NCBI GenBank assembly: GCA_963556695.1
Contig: CAUWAG010000018.1
Coordinates: 1,860,001 to 1,924,000 of the forward strand
DNA: 64,000 nucleotides
Reading direction: 5' to 3'
From: Anthostomella pinea
Taxonomy: Eukaryota; Ascomycota; Sordariomycetes; Xylariales; Xylariaceae
Below are positions 20,666-31,857 of the stretch, piece after piece (the stretch's first letter is position 1; each line of letters opens with the position of its first letter). The position numbers and the translations under genes were made by a program. The notes beneath the pieces were generated by a model that did no database searches, was not told where the DNA came from, and saw only the letters and a program-made list of their open reading frames with translations.

Positions 20666-21344
20666 ATCGATCGAGCTGTATTATTTTGGGGCCACGAGTC
20701 GTTCGGTCATGGTAGGACCAGGTCTTTTGGTTCCATCTCTTCGTCGCGCGGGAGATTACCTGCCCGCTGTCCAAGGCGGTGATGATTCGAAGTGGGACAT
20801 GATCCCTCATCGTCCACCCCAAGTCCCTTGCGCTCACTCACGCCACCCATTGCACATGTCAGTGTCCCGTGTGTCGGTTCGAAGGTCAAGTCGGCTCCCT
20901 CAATCTTCGATCCGCTTAATGCTGGCTTGCAGATCGTCTTCCAGGGCATCGTCCCGACCAGATAGCTTGGTGGCGAGCGTTTGTGCCCTCTGTTGTTACG
21001 TAAACGGTGGGGAGTGTTGGAAGTGAGCTTTCTCGCAAGGAATTAAAGGATAAACATCGAAGTGCACTACGTGTGAATGATCGTGTAGATTTGAGCCGCA
21101 GGTTGCGGGCATTAAAATGCTGTCAAGGTTCGAATGAAAGAGGCATGATCGAATTGCTTCTTGGTCCTTGAGAACCTGAGGTGGAAGGAGATCAATAGGA
21201 GAGCCTGGCAGCTGAGGAGCTTGAGAATTTGACAGCTGGGAGAAAATCAGTTTGCAGCGTAACTGAGGTGATTCAGTACATTGGTTAATACCTGGAGCTA
21301 AAGTGTTAACCGACCAGGCATCTAGCAGAAATACACATTGGTAA

Positions 21345-21368
21345 ACACACATATATATATATATATAT
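21345..21368. repeat. (AC)n/(AT)n microsatellite
   Basis: A short ACACACAT run passes into about nine AT dinucleotides. Confidence 0.8.
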
Positions 21369-22129
21369 GAGCGATTAAGTGACTAATAAAGGATTTGTGT
21401 CGCTTCTGATAATAATAAGACGTATAGTACGCATTGTATGGGATTGTATTTAAGTATATAGGCACGTAAGATATACATCCACACTTATGAGATCAGTGCC
21501 GTCTAGGCGCAAACACCACTCATCTCTATGCCTACGGCTAGGTTTTCGAGTCATGATGCGTTTCTAGAATTCAAGACTATTGTTGAATACACGGATGTTG
21601 ATTGATTCTATGATTGTGGTCTTTTTCTGCGTGCAGAGATTGATCATCTGTCTTCTTAGTGGGACAGATGCCCTGTGCGTCTCTTCCCCACTTGAGATCT
21701 TCCAGTGTCTATCTCCGGCTCCCATTCAACAACCATCACCTTGCTTCAGCATTCAGCTACCTTAACCCTTACTGTGAGAATTCGTCATCCGGAATATTCG
21801 GTTCATACGTGCTTGTTTGCTTGGTTGTTCTGAGTCTACCTGGTTCGGACGGATTCACACCTAAATACTGCTGCAGCGCATCTATCCGCGGTGGTAACGG
21901 AGCTGTGGGGCAACCATCCCACCTACAGCGCACAGACCACCTGGTGACACACCCTGAGCCACCACCACATCCGACACTTACATATAATAACGGTGGTTAT
22001 AACGGTGGTTATAGTAGTAAAATAAATCGATAATAGTTTAAATAATAGTTGTAAAGGAGGAGGTAAATGGTCGGTAGCTATCAAGGTTAATAAGTCTTTT
22101 AACGTAACTTAAAGAGTTATAATCTTCAT

Positions 22130-22507
22130 TTAGTTGAAAGTTAAGCCGGTGGCCTTAATGAAATAAGACGCTGATACTTTTAGAATCGGATTGGGGTCCT
22201 TACGGGCGAGGCTCCGAGTCTGGACTGCTTTTTGTGTATGAGCATAATAGGAGTCCCGCTTCTGGCGCGTGATAAGCATAGTATGTAGGACAGCGCTTAG
22301 AAGGAGGGTGATTGTATAAGTGAGAGTGACAGGAAAGGTATTAGGTGAGCGAGCGAGGCAGCGCGACAGCATGAGTAAAGACTCGGCAAGACATAATGCC
22401 ATTTGTCTTGTATTGAAGACATCCTCTATGAGATGCTCACTGCGGCTTCTTGCTTTCTTATAGCTCCTTGTGATGAGACGCCAACCTGTGTCCCGGCTGT
22501 TAGCCAC
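22130..22507 (-). other. Unrecognised 125-codon open frame in repeat-rich DNA
   Basis: The frame starts MANSRDTGWRLITRSYKKAR and has a hydrophobic middle (FPVTLTYTITLLLSAVLHTM) that could be one membrane segment. No family recognised, no clear promoter, and it lies in AT-rich repeated DNA. It may be a transposon-derived fragment or chance. Confidence 0.2.
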
Positions 22508-22648
22508 AGCCTACCTGTTTGCCTTACGTTGCCATATTTCCGCTGGTAATTACCCCCATCTCACTTGACCACTTCCCCCATGGCCATAAGTATGTAGAAA
22601 GCAGTGAAAGCCATCACATCGTGGCAAGCTGTCAATCCACTATCACAA

Positions 22649-22771
22649 CATCCGGCGTAGTTCGAAGGTGAGATCTGTATGTATTGTTACATCCGGCGTA
22701 ATTCGAAGACGAGATTCGTATGTATTGGTACACCCGGCGTAGTTCGAAGGTGAGATTTGTATGCATTGCTA
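22649..22771. repeat. Three 41-bp tandem repeats downstream of EMI1
   Basis: Three head-to-tail 41-bp units begin CATCCGGCGTAGTTCGAAGG and end GTATTGNTA, with about 4-6 differences between units. They end 12 bases from the EMI1 stop codon, so they would lie in its 3' untranslated region. Confidence 0.9.
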
Positions 22772-22783
22772 CTGCGCTATATT

Positions 22784-23713
22784 CTAACGTGAAGAAGCCC
22801 TCTCCTCCTCCGCCCTCAACATCTGCTGCACCCGCCGCCGGCGCTCGATCTCGAGGCGGCGCCACTCCTCGTCGCTGACGTCGGGCATCTCGTAGCGCAC
22901 GCCGAACGCGGCCCCCGGCGGCAGGCGCTCGGTGCGCGGTTCCCAGACGTCGGTACTGCTGGGCTGTCCCGGCCCGTACTTCTTGAGCTCCTTCTGCCGG
23001 TAGTGGTCGCGGATGGCTTCCTCCTTGATGGCGCCCGTGTAGGCGCGCGTGCGCATGCAGAACCAGAAGTCGTCCCACTGCTCGCTGCAGGACCGCACGG
23101 CGCCCTCGCGGTACACGGACGTCCACTGCCCGCCTAGCCCGTTGCAGTGGTAGGCGTGGTCGAAGGCCTGCCGGCAGGACATGGTGGTTGGGAGGAGGGA
23201 CTCGGAGAGCGGGTCGAGGCGCGTTGGGGGTTGTTGGTCGGAGTGGGATTGGGCGTCTTCCCAGAGGGATGAGAAGGAGGCTGATTCGCGTTGGGTGATC
23301 ATAGGGGCTGAGGCTGGAAGTCGAGAGGAGGAGGCTTGGGTTGGTGGTGGTGGTTGTTCTTGTTGTTGCGCCGAGCTCCAGAGCGAGGACCAGGATGAGG
23401 AAGAGTTTGAAGAGGAGGTCGCGGGATTTGGAGCTGCTGCCGGCCTTGTCTCTGGCTTTGATTCTTGAACTGCAGCTGGTCGGGCTGGTTGCGCTTGTTG
23501 TGCTGTCGCTTGGCTGCTGCTGCTGCTGCTGCTGCTGCTGTTACCACCCCCAAACTCTGCCTGGATCTGGGCCATGAACTTTGCGATCTCCGGGTCGCTG
23601 TACTCGGGCTCGGATGCCTTGGCCGGTGCTTGAGCGGGTTTGCTCTGGCCTGCGTCTACTGGGCCGTCATTGCCTTTCGGCGTCGAGGGAGAAGATGACC
23701 ACATCCACCCCAT
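22784..23713 (-). CDS. EMI1: Emi1-like twin CX9C protein (DUF3128)
   Basis: Related to yeast Emi1, a small protein needed for early meiotic gene induction and linked to mitochondria. The conserved C-terminal domain carries a twin CX9C pattern (Cys180-x9-Cys190 and Cys209-x9-Cys219) in MSCRQAFDHAYHCNGLGGQW and CSEQWDDFWFCMRTRAYTGA. This is the arrangement of intermembrane-space proteins folded by Mia40. A long disordered N-terminal half is rich in Ser, Gln, Pro and Ala, including a Ser tract encoded by a CTG/AGC microsatellite (about 23512-23541). The start MGWMWSSSPS (ATG at 23713) is preferred over an in-frame ATG 66 bases upstream because fungal homologues begin near such a motif. No intron. 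The total of 309 residues is longer than the yeast protein because of the N-terminal extension. Confidence 0.8.
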   Translation of the reverse strand: MGWMWSSSPSTPKGNDGPVDAGQSKPAQAPAKASEPEYSDPEIAKFMAQIQAEFGGGNSSSSSSSSSQATAQQAQPARPAAVQESKPETRPAAAPNPATSSSNSSSSWSSLWSSAQQQEQPPPPTQASSSRLPASAPMITQRESASFSSLWEDAQSHSDQQPPTRLDPLSESLLPTTMSCRQAFDHAYHCNGLGGQWTSVYREGAVRSCSEQWDDFWFCMRTRAYTGAIKEEAIRDHYRQKELKKYGPGQPSSTDVWEPRTERLPPGAAFGVRYEMPDVSDEEWRRLEIERRRRVQQMLRAEEERASSR

Positions 23714-24419
23714 GTTGTGAACGATTCCTTGTAGAGTATAGATATGGCATAGAGATACAGACGAGTTTGGCGTCGTCACTTGGGCATAGAACAGAAGAAA
23801 AACAACGGGGAAACTGAGGAGTCGAGGACAGAGCAGTGATTATATATACGAACGAATACACTTCGATCTCGACGTGCGGGGGATTTGGGGGTTTGGCGCT
23901 GGCACGTGGGGTGCTGCCGTGTTACCTCAGCCTGCGTGTATTTCGTGATTGCTCGTCTTGGAGGATGTCCTGGATGTCTTCGGCCAATGGCATGAGTTGT
24001 TCCGCGGTACTGTGCTTTGATTTGGGTGTTCTTGTTGTAATGGCATCAACCGAAAATATATTTACTAGGCCCGAGTCGTTGAGATGCAGTGATATACAGA
24101 CAGATAGATACCTTTCCACTGTCCAGCTCAAGCTCCAGTCTCTTCAAGAGCTTGCGAATCGCCCTTGGCTTCGAAGCTCTCAATCGTCTATCAAGCCTAC
24201 TTGTGGCTTATGATGTTGTGGCTGAAGCACAGGGTGTGGCTTGACCGGCTCTCATTGATGGCGCCGCCAATGAGGTCATTGGAGTTCGCGAGCTTGGAAG
24301 CTTAGGTGAGCTAGTCGCAGTGCCAAACCAGAAGCCATCTCCATCCTCCAGTGTCTTTCTTGCTGGATATCTCTCCAGCTTCCAAATGGTGTGAATATGA
24401 ACGCCAGATCCTCCAGACG
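23714..24419. other. Divergent promoter region of EMI1 and YME2, possible small gene
   Basis: A minus-strand segment (about 23927-24200) reads like protein in two frames (SKPRAIRKLLKRLELELD, then AEQLMPLAEDIQDILQDEQS ending RRLR). They could be linked only by a weak GTGGAA donor at about 24123, so a small helical protein of unknown function is possible but unproven. Otherwise no feature seen. Confidence 0.3.
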
Positions 24420-27041
24420 ATGATCCCACGAAACATTGGGCTCGGCCCCAGGGCCATGCCTGGTTTGAGAGCCCGAAGCAGCGCGCTCAATCGACCGTTA
24501 CTCGTCTCACTATGGAAGACACGATGGACGCCGATAGCTTGGGAGAGCACCACCACCACCGCAGGTGTCGACAAGAGCGGCCACATAGACGCGGCACCCA
24601 ACGAGTCCATCCTGTGGTTCGACAGTAAGGAAACCACTTGCCCAAACCATTGAGACACCCGAATGCTGACGTTAGTCCCACCAGACCTATTTCCCCTGAA
24701 GCTGTCTGGCTTGATGCGAATGCCGTGGAAGAGCCCCGAACGAGACCTTGGCGAGCTCATGAGACGTTTCGAGAACTCAAGCTTGGGAATAATGGACCCC
24801 ATCAACATGGTCAAGCGTGCTCTGCCCAAAGACGTCCCGGTCAAAGTCACAGAGATCCTCCCTCGACTCAAGGATGGCGGCGCGTTTGTCAAGTTCACAC
24901 ATCCAACAGACATGTCGGCGAAAGAGATCGAAGGGACGGTGTCCAAGGTCCTGGAAGAGAAGCCTGTGAGGCCGTTCTTCAACCCCTTCAGAGGGGTCCA
25001 GGCAGGCCTGGTCAAGGGTGTGCCTTGGCTTGAGGATTTGCACAGATTCCCCAAGCAACGGCTGCGCGTCGAGTTCGTCCCCAAGAACCCCGGAGAGGAA
25101 GCGGTCGAGCTATCGCAAGAAACACTATTCAGCCTCTTCCGTCGATACGGAAAGATTGCCGAGATCACATCGCAGCCTTGGGATTCCAAGGTTCTCCCCA
25201 AGTTCGCCTACGTCGATTTTACTTCCGTGAGAGACGCCATCATGGCTCGGAATTGCTTGCATGGCTTCGTCGTCACCGAGGCATTGGGAGGCGGCAAGTC
25301 GGGGACAAGGTTCCGCATGTCCTACGAACAGAAGGTGAAAACTCATCGGTACTGGGACTGGATCCAAAATCACCCCAGAATTGTCATTCCTGTTCTCGTC
25401 GCACTACTTACAGGTCTCACTGTTGTCATCTTCGACCCCATCCGAGCATTCTTCGTGAAGGCTCATGTATCCGGCAGGTACCGTTTGAGAAACAACAGAC
25501 TGTACAGATGGCTTCGGAAGCAGACATCCGATATCTTTGCGTTTAGAAGACACAAGGCGGAGCAGGCAGGCCTCAATGAAGTTTGGACCGAACGAAAGGA
25601 CCTCATCGACCAGGTCCAAAGGTGGCTGATGGAGACGGCCGAGACCTTCATTGTCATTCAAGGGCCTCGTGGTTCTGGAAAGAAGGAACTTGTTTTAGAC
25701 CAAGCTCTGAAGGGACGAAGCAACGTATTGGTCCTCGACTGTAAGCCCATAGTCGAGGCCAGAGGAGAATCAGCGACAATCAAGAAGATGGCAGCTGGCG
25801 TTGGCTATCGCCCTATCTTCTCGTGGGCAAATAGCATCAGCAGCATGGTAGACCTAGCCGTGCAAAGCACCACCGGTGTCAAAGCAGGTTTCTCGGAGAC
25901 ACTGGAGTCTCAGCTCCAGAAGATACTGGAGACGACTGCTGGTGCCCTTCAGGAGATCGACGTATCGCATCGTCACAAGACAGACAGCGATGCATCTCTT
26001 CCCGTCGACGCATACCTGGAAGCACATCCGGAGAAGCGAGCTGTTGTTGTCATTGACAACTTCTTGCATAAGGGTGATGGTAATGCCATCGTCTACGACA
26101 AGATTGCCGAATGGGCTGCCGCACTCGTGCAGTCCAATGTCGCCCACGTCATTTTCCTTACCAACGATTCCTCCTACTCCAAATCTCTCTCGAAAGCTCT
26201 TCCAGACCGCGTCTTGCGGCAGGCTGCTCTCGGCGACCTGTCGCCTGAAGTTGCCAAGCGGTTCATTTTGAGTCACATTGCTAGCGACAATGATCTCGCG
26301 GAGACAAATGACTCAGATGATTCGGACGATTCTAAAGAGAAGAAATCGGAATCTAAATCACTGCCGGACCTATCTGAGCTCGACAGCTGCATCGGTACTC
26401 TTGGTGGACGTCTTACGGACATTGAGTTTCTTGCACGCCGCCTCAAGACAGGCCAGCCGCCCAAGCAGGCCGTGGCCGAGATCACCGAGCAGTCGGCGTC
26501 AGAAATCCTCAAGATGTTCCTCCTGCCCGGGAAGAATTCTGGTGATGGCGACCACAAGTGGTCTGTCGAGCAGGCGTGGTACCTGGTCAAGGCGCTCGCA
26601 TCTAACGACAGCCTCCGTTACAACGAAGTCCTTCTCTCCAACACTTTCGCATCCTCCACCAGCGCACCCGATGGCGAATCGGCGCTTGAGGGCCTCGCCA
26701 ACACAGAATTGATCACGGTGAAGAACCACAAGGGCCGTCCGCAGAAGATCGTCGTCGGCAAGCCCGTGTACCAGGCAGCATTCCGACAGCTGACCCGCGA
26801 CCACGCGCTCGCCGCCAAGATGGACCTCGCGGTGCTAACAGAGCTGACAAAGATCGAGGGCAAGAACATCGACAAGGCCGAGAACGAGCTGTCGCTTTTA
26901 GGAAGCCTGCCTAGACAGCCGGCGCAGGCGTCTCCTCGTGTCTCGTACCTCCTCGCAAAGCTCGAGACCGCGCAGAGCAAGGTTGAGAGTTACGAGAAGG
27001 AGATGGCGGTTTTGAAGAAGGTGCTGGGTAAGGAGTACTAG
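24420..27041 (+). CDS. YME2: Yme2 (RNA12) mitochondrial inner membrane protein
   Basis: Yme2 spans the mitochondrial inner membrane and affects escape and maintenance of mitochondrial DNA. Exons 24420-24624 and 24685-27041 (60-nt intron) give 853 residues. The splice restores ESILWFDNLFPLKLSG, a conserved Yme2 block. The N terminus is rich in Arg and Ser with few acids (MIPRNIGLGPRAMPGLRARS), as expected for a matrix-targeting presequence. An RRM domain lies at about residues 193-283 (RLRVEFVPKN, FAYVDFTSVRDAI). A single membrane span IVIPVLVALLTGLTVVIF follows at about 300-318. The RNA12 domain after it has a P-loop-like IQGPRGSGKKEL near 394 and ends in a coiled coil. The ATG is the first in frame after an AT/CT-rich leader. 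Confidence 0.92.
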
Positions 27042-27950
27042 ATTAGATCCGTACAGCTTGAGGTGTGTACGAGCGTGGGTGGGTGTACGATGCTGAAACG
27101 ATGGCCGGGTATGAGTCTGGAATGTCAGCAAGCGTGCTTGCTTGCTTAAAGAAAAGAGGGGGATAGTATGAATTCGTGTATATAGGGATAGGGAAAGGTC
27201 GGGTGGAAAGGATTCCTGGCAGGCAGGGAAGATGGCGGTATATACGGGCGTCGATACCCATCTCATTCAAATCAGCAATCAACTTCAGTGCTTCTCGACG
27301 TATGACAATGTTCCATAATCATGCGTGTGTCTGACATTAGTGCAACATACGGCCATGAACCGTCACCCGAATCGCCGCTCCTGACTGTACGTACCTCCTT
27401 ATGCAGCAGGCGGGTCCCTCAGACGTTGTGAGTTACAGTGAACTTCTAAAAGTCTCCGCGCAGCCCTCGTTCAGCAAGCGTTGGGTGTATTCAGTATAAT
27501 GGAATAAGCACTCTGGAATGAACATTGAATATGGCTTCTGGGGTAACGCTGCTTATTACAGGGTGCTTATTCTATTAAAGTAAATACAGCCTTGATATTC
27601 ACGATTGACCGAGTGATGCCGGACCGAGACTTATGGGGGGTGACTGTATGTGTTGTCTTGTTTGTTCTACGTGGTTCACAGAAGGACGAGTCGCCACTGA
27701 CACATAACTTAGATGGCCATCATGACAAGACGGAAGGAGCTCTTAATTTGGTATCATAACACTAGAAGACAAGTGAGAATCAGAGGCAGCAATGCCTAGG
27801 TAGATATGCGGGCCAAGAGACGCTCTATGGTGATGCAACACAACACATTCCCTGTCCACATTCGACCAAATTCATACATCCGTCCAAGAACCTTCATAAC
27901 ATGCTTATGACTTCTTAATCCGTCGTACTCCTCCTATAGAGACTGACTGA
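27042..27950. other. Convergent intergenic region with a complete MITE
   Basis: Between the YME2 and MIF2 3' ends. Contains the family element at 27436-27646. No coding signal seen. Confidence 0.5.
27436..27646. mobile_element. AATAAGCA-family MITE copy 7 (211 bp, TA flanks)
   Basis: TA at 27434-27435 and at 27647-27648 flank the element. The left end is CAGTGAACTTCTAAAAGTCT and the right end (reverse complement) CAGTCACCCCCCATAAGTCT. The core reads GGAATAAGCACTCTGGAATG on the left and CTGCTTATTACAGGGTGCTT on the right. Size and ends match the copy at 54046. Confidence 0.8.
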
Positions 27951-30071
27951 CTATGATTGCTGCATCTGGGGCGTCAATTCGCATCCCTGCGAGAAGAAGA
28001 CGCGTGCCGGTTTGTCGGATAGGTTCGCTATGCTATAGTGATTTCCTGCTCGCAAGGTTAGCTTCTTTTTCTCGTGCGGTATAGCAAGCAACACCAAAAT
28101 TAAAGGTGTCGAACTGACCTCTCGGGACAAACCACTGGCCGCCCTCGGCAATCTTAAAGGTGGTCTGGGCCACCGTAACCTCGACACACCCGGTGTGCAC
28201 GAAGAAGACCATCTGCATCTTCCTGGAATTCTTAGGTCTCTTCTCGGCACCGGGCGGCAGGTCTACTATGCCAGCGCCAAAGAACGGGAGCGTGAGCGTC
28301 TTCGCGAATTTGAAAGTGGCGTCCTTGATGTCCTTCAACTGGATCGCGTACTTGGAAATGGCGAGCTCTTCCTCGACCACGTCAACCTGGTCTTCATCCT
28401 GCGGCGGCTCGTTCTCGTAGCCCGGCTGCCACATGATGCACTCCCCTCCTATACGACCTGGGTCCTCTTCCCACTCTTCACGCTCGACCTCTTCTTCCGG
28501 TATGATTGAGCTACGGGACCGACGTCCCGCCTTGGCTTTCGGTCGACCGCGTCGCTTGGGCTTTCTCTCGTAGACAGGCTCGGCACGTACAACACCCTTG
28601 ACCGCCGCCATCTTGAAAACCCGCCCGCCTTTGTCTTCGTAGACCTCCTCGTCGTCATACAGTACATGTTCGTTTTTCCAGAACTCCAGTGGCTTAAACG
28701 AGGCCCGACCGGAGCGTGTGGTCCTCATATCGCCTGGTCCTTCGCGTCGCATCGTTACAAGTCCAGGACCTCTTGGAAGAGGAGGACCCTGTCGCACAAC
28801 GGGTGAGTCCACACCTATACCAGAAGATTTTCGTTTGCGACCAGGTTTGCCCTTTTCCTTTGTCGCGGTCGGTTTCGACAAGGTGTTCTTGTCTGCTTTC
28901 TCCTCAGGTCGTGGGCGCTTTGTCTCTCTCGACTCGGGATTGTTTTCGTCAACTTCGGCATTGTCGATAGAAGTTCGTGCAGGCCTTCCACGTTTCTTTG
29001 ATGTTTTGGCGGGCGGCGTTGGCTCCTTGGGTGGTGATGGCTCTTCCACTTCCTGCTTCGGCGATGCCTTCGGGCGCCCTCGCCTTTTCTTAACTGGCTC
29101 TTCTTGGGTATCCTCAGCAGGCGCAGACACATCCTCGACAATCGATACTTCTTCCTGTTCGGCATCTTCAACCGGAGCAGCTGCTTTGGGTTTGCGACCT
29201 CTACGTTTCGGTTCCTTGGCATGCTGTACTATGGGTGATACGTCCTGGTCCTCGTCCTCTTCCTGTTGCTGCTCAGGCTCGTCGTCTTCCACAGCCCCTC
29301 CATCCTCACCGGCGGCGTCCAACATGTCGAGAGGCTCCTCATCGTCATCTTCGACGTCTTCCAGTTCTGGCAGCTCTGACTCGCCGTGTAGACTGGCCTC
29401 TTCTTCGGAATCGTCAGAAGGGGCATGACCGTTTGGGAGCTTTCCGTTGCTTTTTTTCGTGGCGTTCGCCTTGGAGTGGCCATTGGTCAAATTCTGGCTC
29501 ATTGAGAAGTTCAATTTGCGGGCGACGCCCTGCTTCGGACTGCGGTCGCGCGAGGTGACGATAGAACCGCGGACAGGTGAAGATCCCGGCACCAGGTGTG
29601 GGTTTTGTCTTGCGGGAGATTGTAGATGTGTCTTGATTGGCGATCGAGCACGTGGTATGGACGGTCGACCTTGGCCTTGACGCTGAAGCTTTCGGGTTGT
29701 AGCCGGACCCATCTCGGAGCCTGCAATGCCCTGTCAGTCAGGTTGAACATAGGAGTATTTGCGTTATGCACCGTTACCATCGTCTATCTCCATGTCCTCT
29801 CCGTCTGAGGTGGCAGCGTCGCCATTTGTCTCCTTCACGGGTGAAGAGAACAGTTGGCTCATGTCCTCGAAGCCATGCTCGTCGCGTTTATCGTTCTCGG
29901 GTACGGTGACACCCGTTCTCCTGCGATAGCACAGTTAGCATTCCGTATCCAAGCCCCAAGATTGGATGGCTGCTGAGTATGGTCAAAGTACCTTCCAGCT
30001 TTACCCAGCGCGTAGACATGCTCGTTTTGCGACGAGGTCTGACGTCGCGCCGGCTGTGATTTTGGCGGCAT
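27951..30071 (-). CDS. MIF2: Mif2 / CENP-C inner kinetochore protein
   Basis: CENP-C links the centromeric CENP-A nucleosome to the outer kinetochore. Four exons (30071-29992, 29920-29778, 29720-28119, 28045-27951) splice in frame to 639 residues. The N terminus MPPKSQPARR leads into a Mif2_N-type block with GRRTGVTVPENDKRD and GFEDMSQLFSSP. The middle is acidic and carries at least four AT-hook-like motifs (KRRGRKPKAA, KKRRGRPKAS, KKRGRPARTS, PKRRGRPKAK). The CENP-C signature is RTTRSGRASFKPLEFWKNE at about residues 406-424. The C-terminal cupin dimerisation domain includes ISKYAIQLKDIKDATFKFAK, GGQWFVPRGNHYSIANLSD and ARVFFSQGCEL. The last intron was placed to rebuild VPRGNHYSIANLS. Confidence 0.93.
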
Positions 30072-30600
30072 GGCGCCGGGAATGGTGATGACGAATAAAT
30101 AAGCTTTGCCAACGTGGTCTCTCGGAAGAAATCGCCAATCAACTAAGTAGGGTATAAGAAAAGCTCATGAATTGAGACGGACTCGAATCCAGCGACGCGC
30201 AGGAAGCGTTGCGGCGGGGGAGACGGAGAGCTGCCTGCGTGTTTACTAGAAGCTCGATCGGGGTTTAATTGATTTCTTGCACCTGCACCCTTGGGGAGGG
30301 ATATGTGGGGCTCGTGCTCTGAACCTGGCAGCTGGACGCGCTTTCCTCAGACCCAAAGACGCGCCTGCCCGAGACCATCTTTCGCATGCATACCTGTGTT
30401 CCTACTACAAGTCCCCCTGTTCGAAATATTCTCAACTTCCAAGGCTGTTATTGGAAACAGCTACACGTTGACTCACTAGATCAATTGACAATGGTAATTG
30501 GCAACAACCGAAAGTTGATTATTTGAGAGAAGCTGCGAGCCGCGAACACACATATCACGAACCACCCCAACGCCTCTGATCGACCACTACCGTACTGGCC
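30072..30600. other. Divergent promoter region of MIF2 and RNH201
   Basis: 529 bp shared by two divergently transcribed genes. No repeat or coding signal recognised. Confidence 0.45.
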
Positions 30601-31692
30601 ATGGAAGACACGCCGATGGACGAGGGCAACCTCGCCCTCGAGACGCCCGCCTCCAACGTCTTCGTCCCGCCCTCCATCCACCGCGCCGCCACCCTCCGAG
30701 GCGAGACCTACACACACTTCTCACCCGTGCCGCCCTCCCTCCGCGCCACCACACCAACATCTACATCCAACACCACCGACTCCCAACAACCCGCCGGCGT
30801 CCCCTGCGCCCTCGGCGTCGACGAAGCCGGCCGCGGCCCGGTCCTAGGCCCGATGGTCTACGGCATATTCTACCTGCCCTTGCCACTCTCGGACCCTCTC
30901 CTCAAGACCACACACCACTTCGACGACAGCAAAGTGCTCAAGCCCGAAGTGCGCTCCAGCCTAATGCAGACGCTCTGCACCCCATCCACGGACCTGCACG
31001 CCTCCTGCGGGTGGGCCATATCCTCACTATCAGCGCGCGACATCGGCGCGCATATGCTCAAGCCCGCCAACACGGGCTCTTATAATTTGAACGCGCAGGC
31101 CATGGACGCCACGATCGAGCTGATCAGGGGCGTCTTCGCGCGCGGCGTCAACGTGAAGGAGATTTATGTTGACACCATCGGCCAGCCGGCCGCGTACCAG
31201 AAGAGGCTTGAGAGGGTGTTTCCGACGGCCCAGGTCACCGTCGCCAAGAAGGCCGATAGCCTGTACCCGTGCGTCAGCGCCGCCAGCGTGTGCGCCAAGG
31301 TGACGCGCGACGCCGCGCTCGAGGTGCTGTACGAGGCGCGCGCGGCGAGTGGGACGAAGGGGGCTGGTGGTGGAGACGGTGCGGAGGGCGATGAGGAGGA
31401 GGTCGACGAGGAGCAGAGTTGGGGCTCGGGATACCCGGCTGATCCCAAGTGTTCGGCGTGGTTAAGAAGAAATATGCACCCCGTCTTCGGCTGGGGTCCG
31501 GAGTGCAGGTTTAGTTGGGGTACAGCAAAGGACATGCTCGAGTCCAAGGGCGGCGTCAAGGTCGAATGGCCCGTCGACGAGGATGAAAGCAATAGCCGCC
31601 TGACCGACTTCTTCATGAGTAGTGACAGGGAGCAGGACGCGGATGAGCTTGGAACCTGGTTTGGTACCCCAGCTGGTCTGGAGGCTTTCTGA
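30601..31692 (+). CDS. RNH201: Ribonuclease H2 catalytic subunit A
   Basis: RNase H2 removes single ribonucleotides and RNA-DNA hybrids from nuclear DNA. It is an intronless frame of 363 residues. The catalytic motif LGVDEAGRGPVLGPMVYG holds Asp74 and Glu75. Further type-2 RNase H blocks are FDDSKVLKPEVR, SYNLNAQAMDATIELI, EIYVDTIGQPAAYQKRL (third Asp) and ADSLYPCVSAASVCAKVTRD (the YPxVSAAS...AKVTRD block with the fourth Asp). SGYPADPKC and the GWGPECRFSWGT segment follow. A Gly/Glu-rich insertion at about residues 256-277 separates the latter two blocks. The first about 65 residues are Pro/Ser/Thr-rich, as in fungal orthologues. The 3' end converges with SEY1 165 bp away, so the transcripts may overlap. 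Confidence 0.94.
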   Translation: MEDTPMDEGNLALETPASNVFVPPSIHRAATLRGETYTHFSPVPPSLRATTPTSTSNTTDSQQPAGVPCALGVDEAGRGPVLGPMVYGIFYLPLPLSDPLLKTTHHFDDSKVLKPEVRSSLMQTLCTPSTDLHASCGWAISSLSARDIGAHMLKPANTGSYNLNAQAMDATIELIRGVFARGVNVKEIYVDTIGQPAAYQKRLERVFPTAQVTVAKKADSLYPCVSAASVCAKVTRDAALEVLYEARAASGTKGAGGGDGAEGDEEEVDEEQSWGSGYPADPKCSAWLRRNMHPVFGWGPECRFSWGTAKDMLESKGGVKVEWPVDEDESNSRLTDFFMSSDREQDADELGTWFGTPAGLEAF

Positions 31693-31857
31693 ATGGGCAC
31701 ATTTTACAGGTAGCATAGACATGGCGTTTTGGGGTCAATCAGGTCGGTCAGCCAACTGTTAGAGTTAGGTCTTGATCATGACATAAGTTGTATTTTACTA
31801 TATCCTGCACCATACCATCGTATCGTATCATATCCATTCCTGCGTGCTCGCGTGCTC

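Larger units (their letters stand above)
19625..22783. other. AT-rich repeat cluster between convergent HSP70 and EMI1
   Basis: About 3.1 kb without an intact gene. It holds four copies of the AATAAGCA hairpin core (19.86-20.66 kb), two of them inside a diverged tandem duplication of about 150 bp. There is also an (AT)n run at 21352-21368, an AT-rich tract at about 21980-22140 and a 41-bp tandem repeat at 22649-22771. A 125-codon minus-strand open frame (22130-22507) looks protein-like in composition but matches nothing I recognise. Confidence 0.55.

Noticed and set aside
28718..29428. Plus-strand 236-codon Ser-rich frame opposite MIF2
   Set aside because: Ser/Gly richness is the antisense image of the acidic and basic MIF2 middle region.
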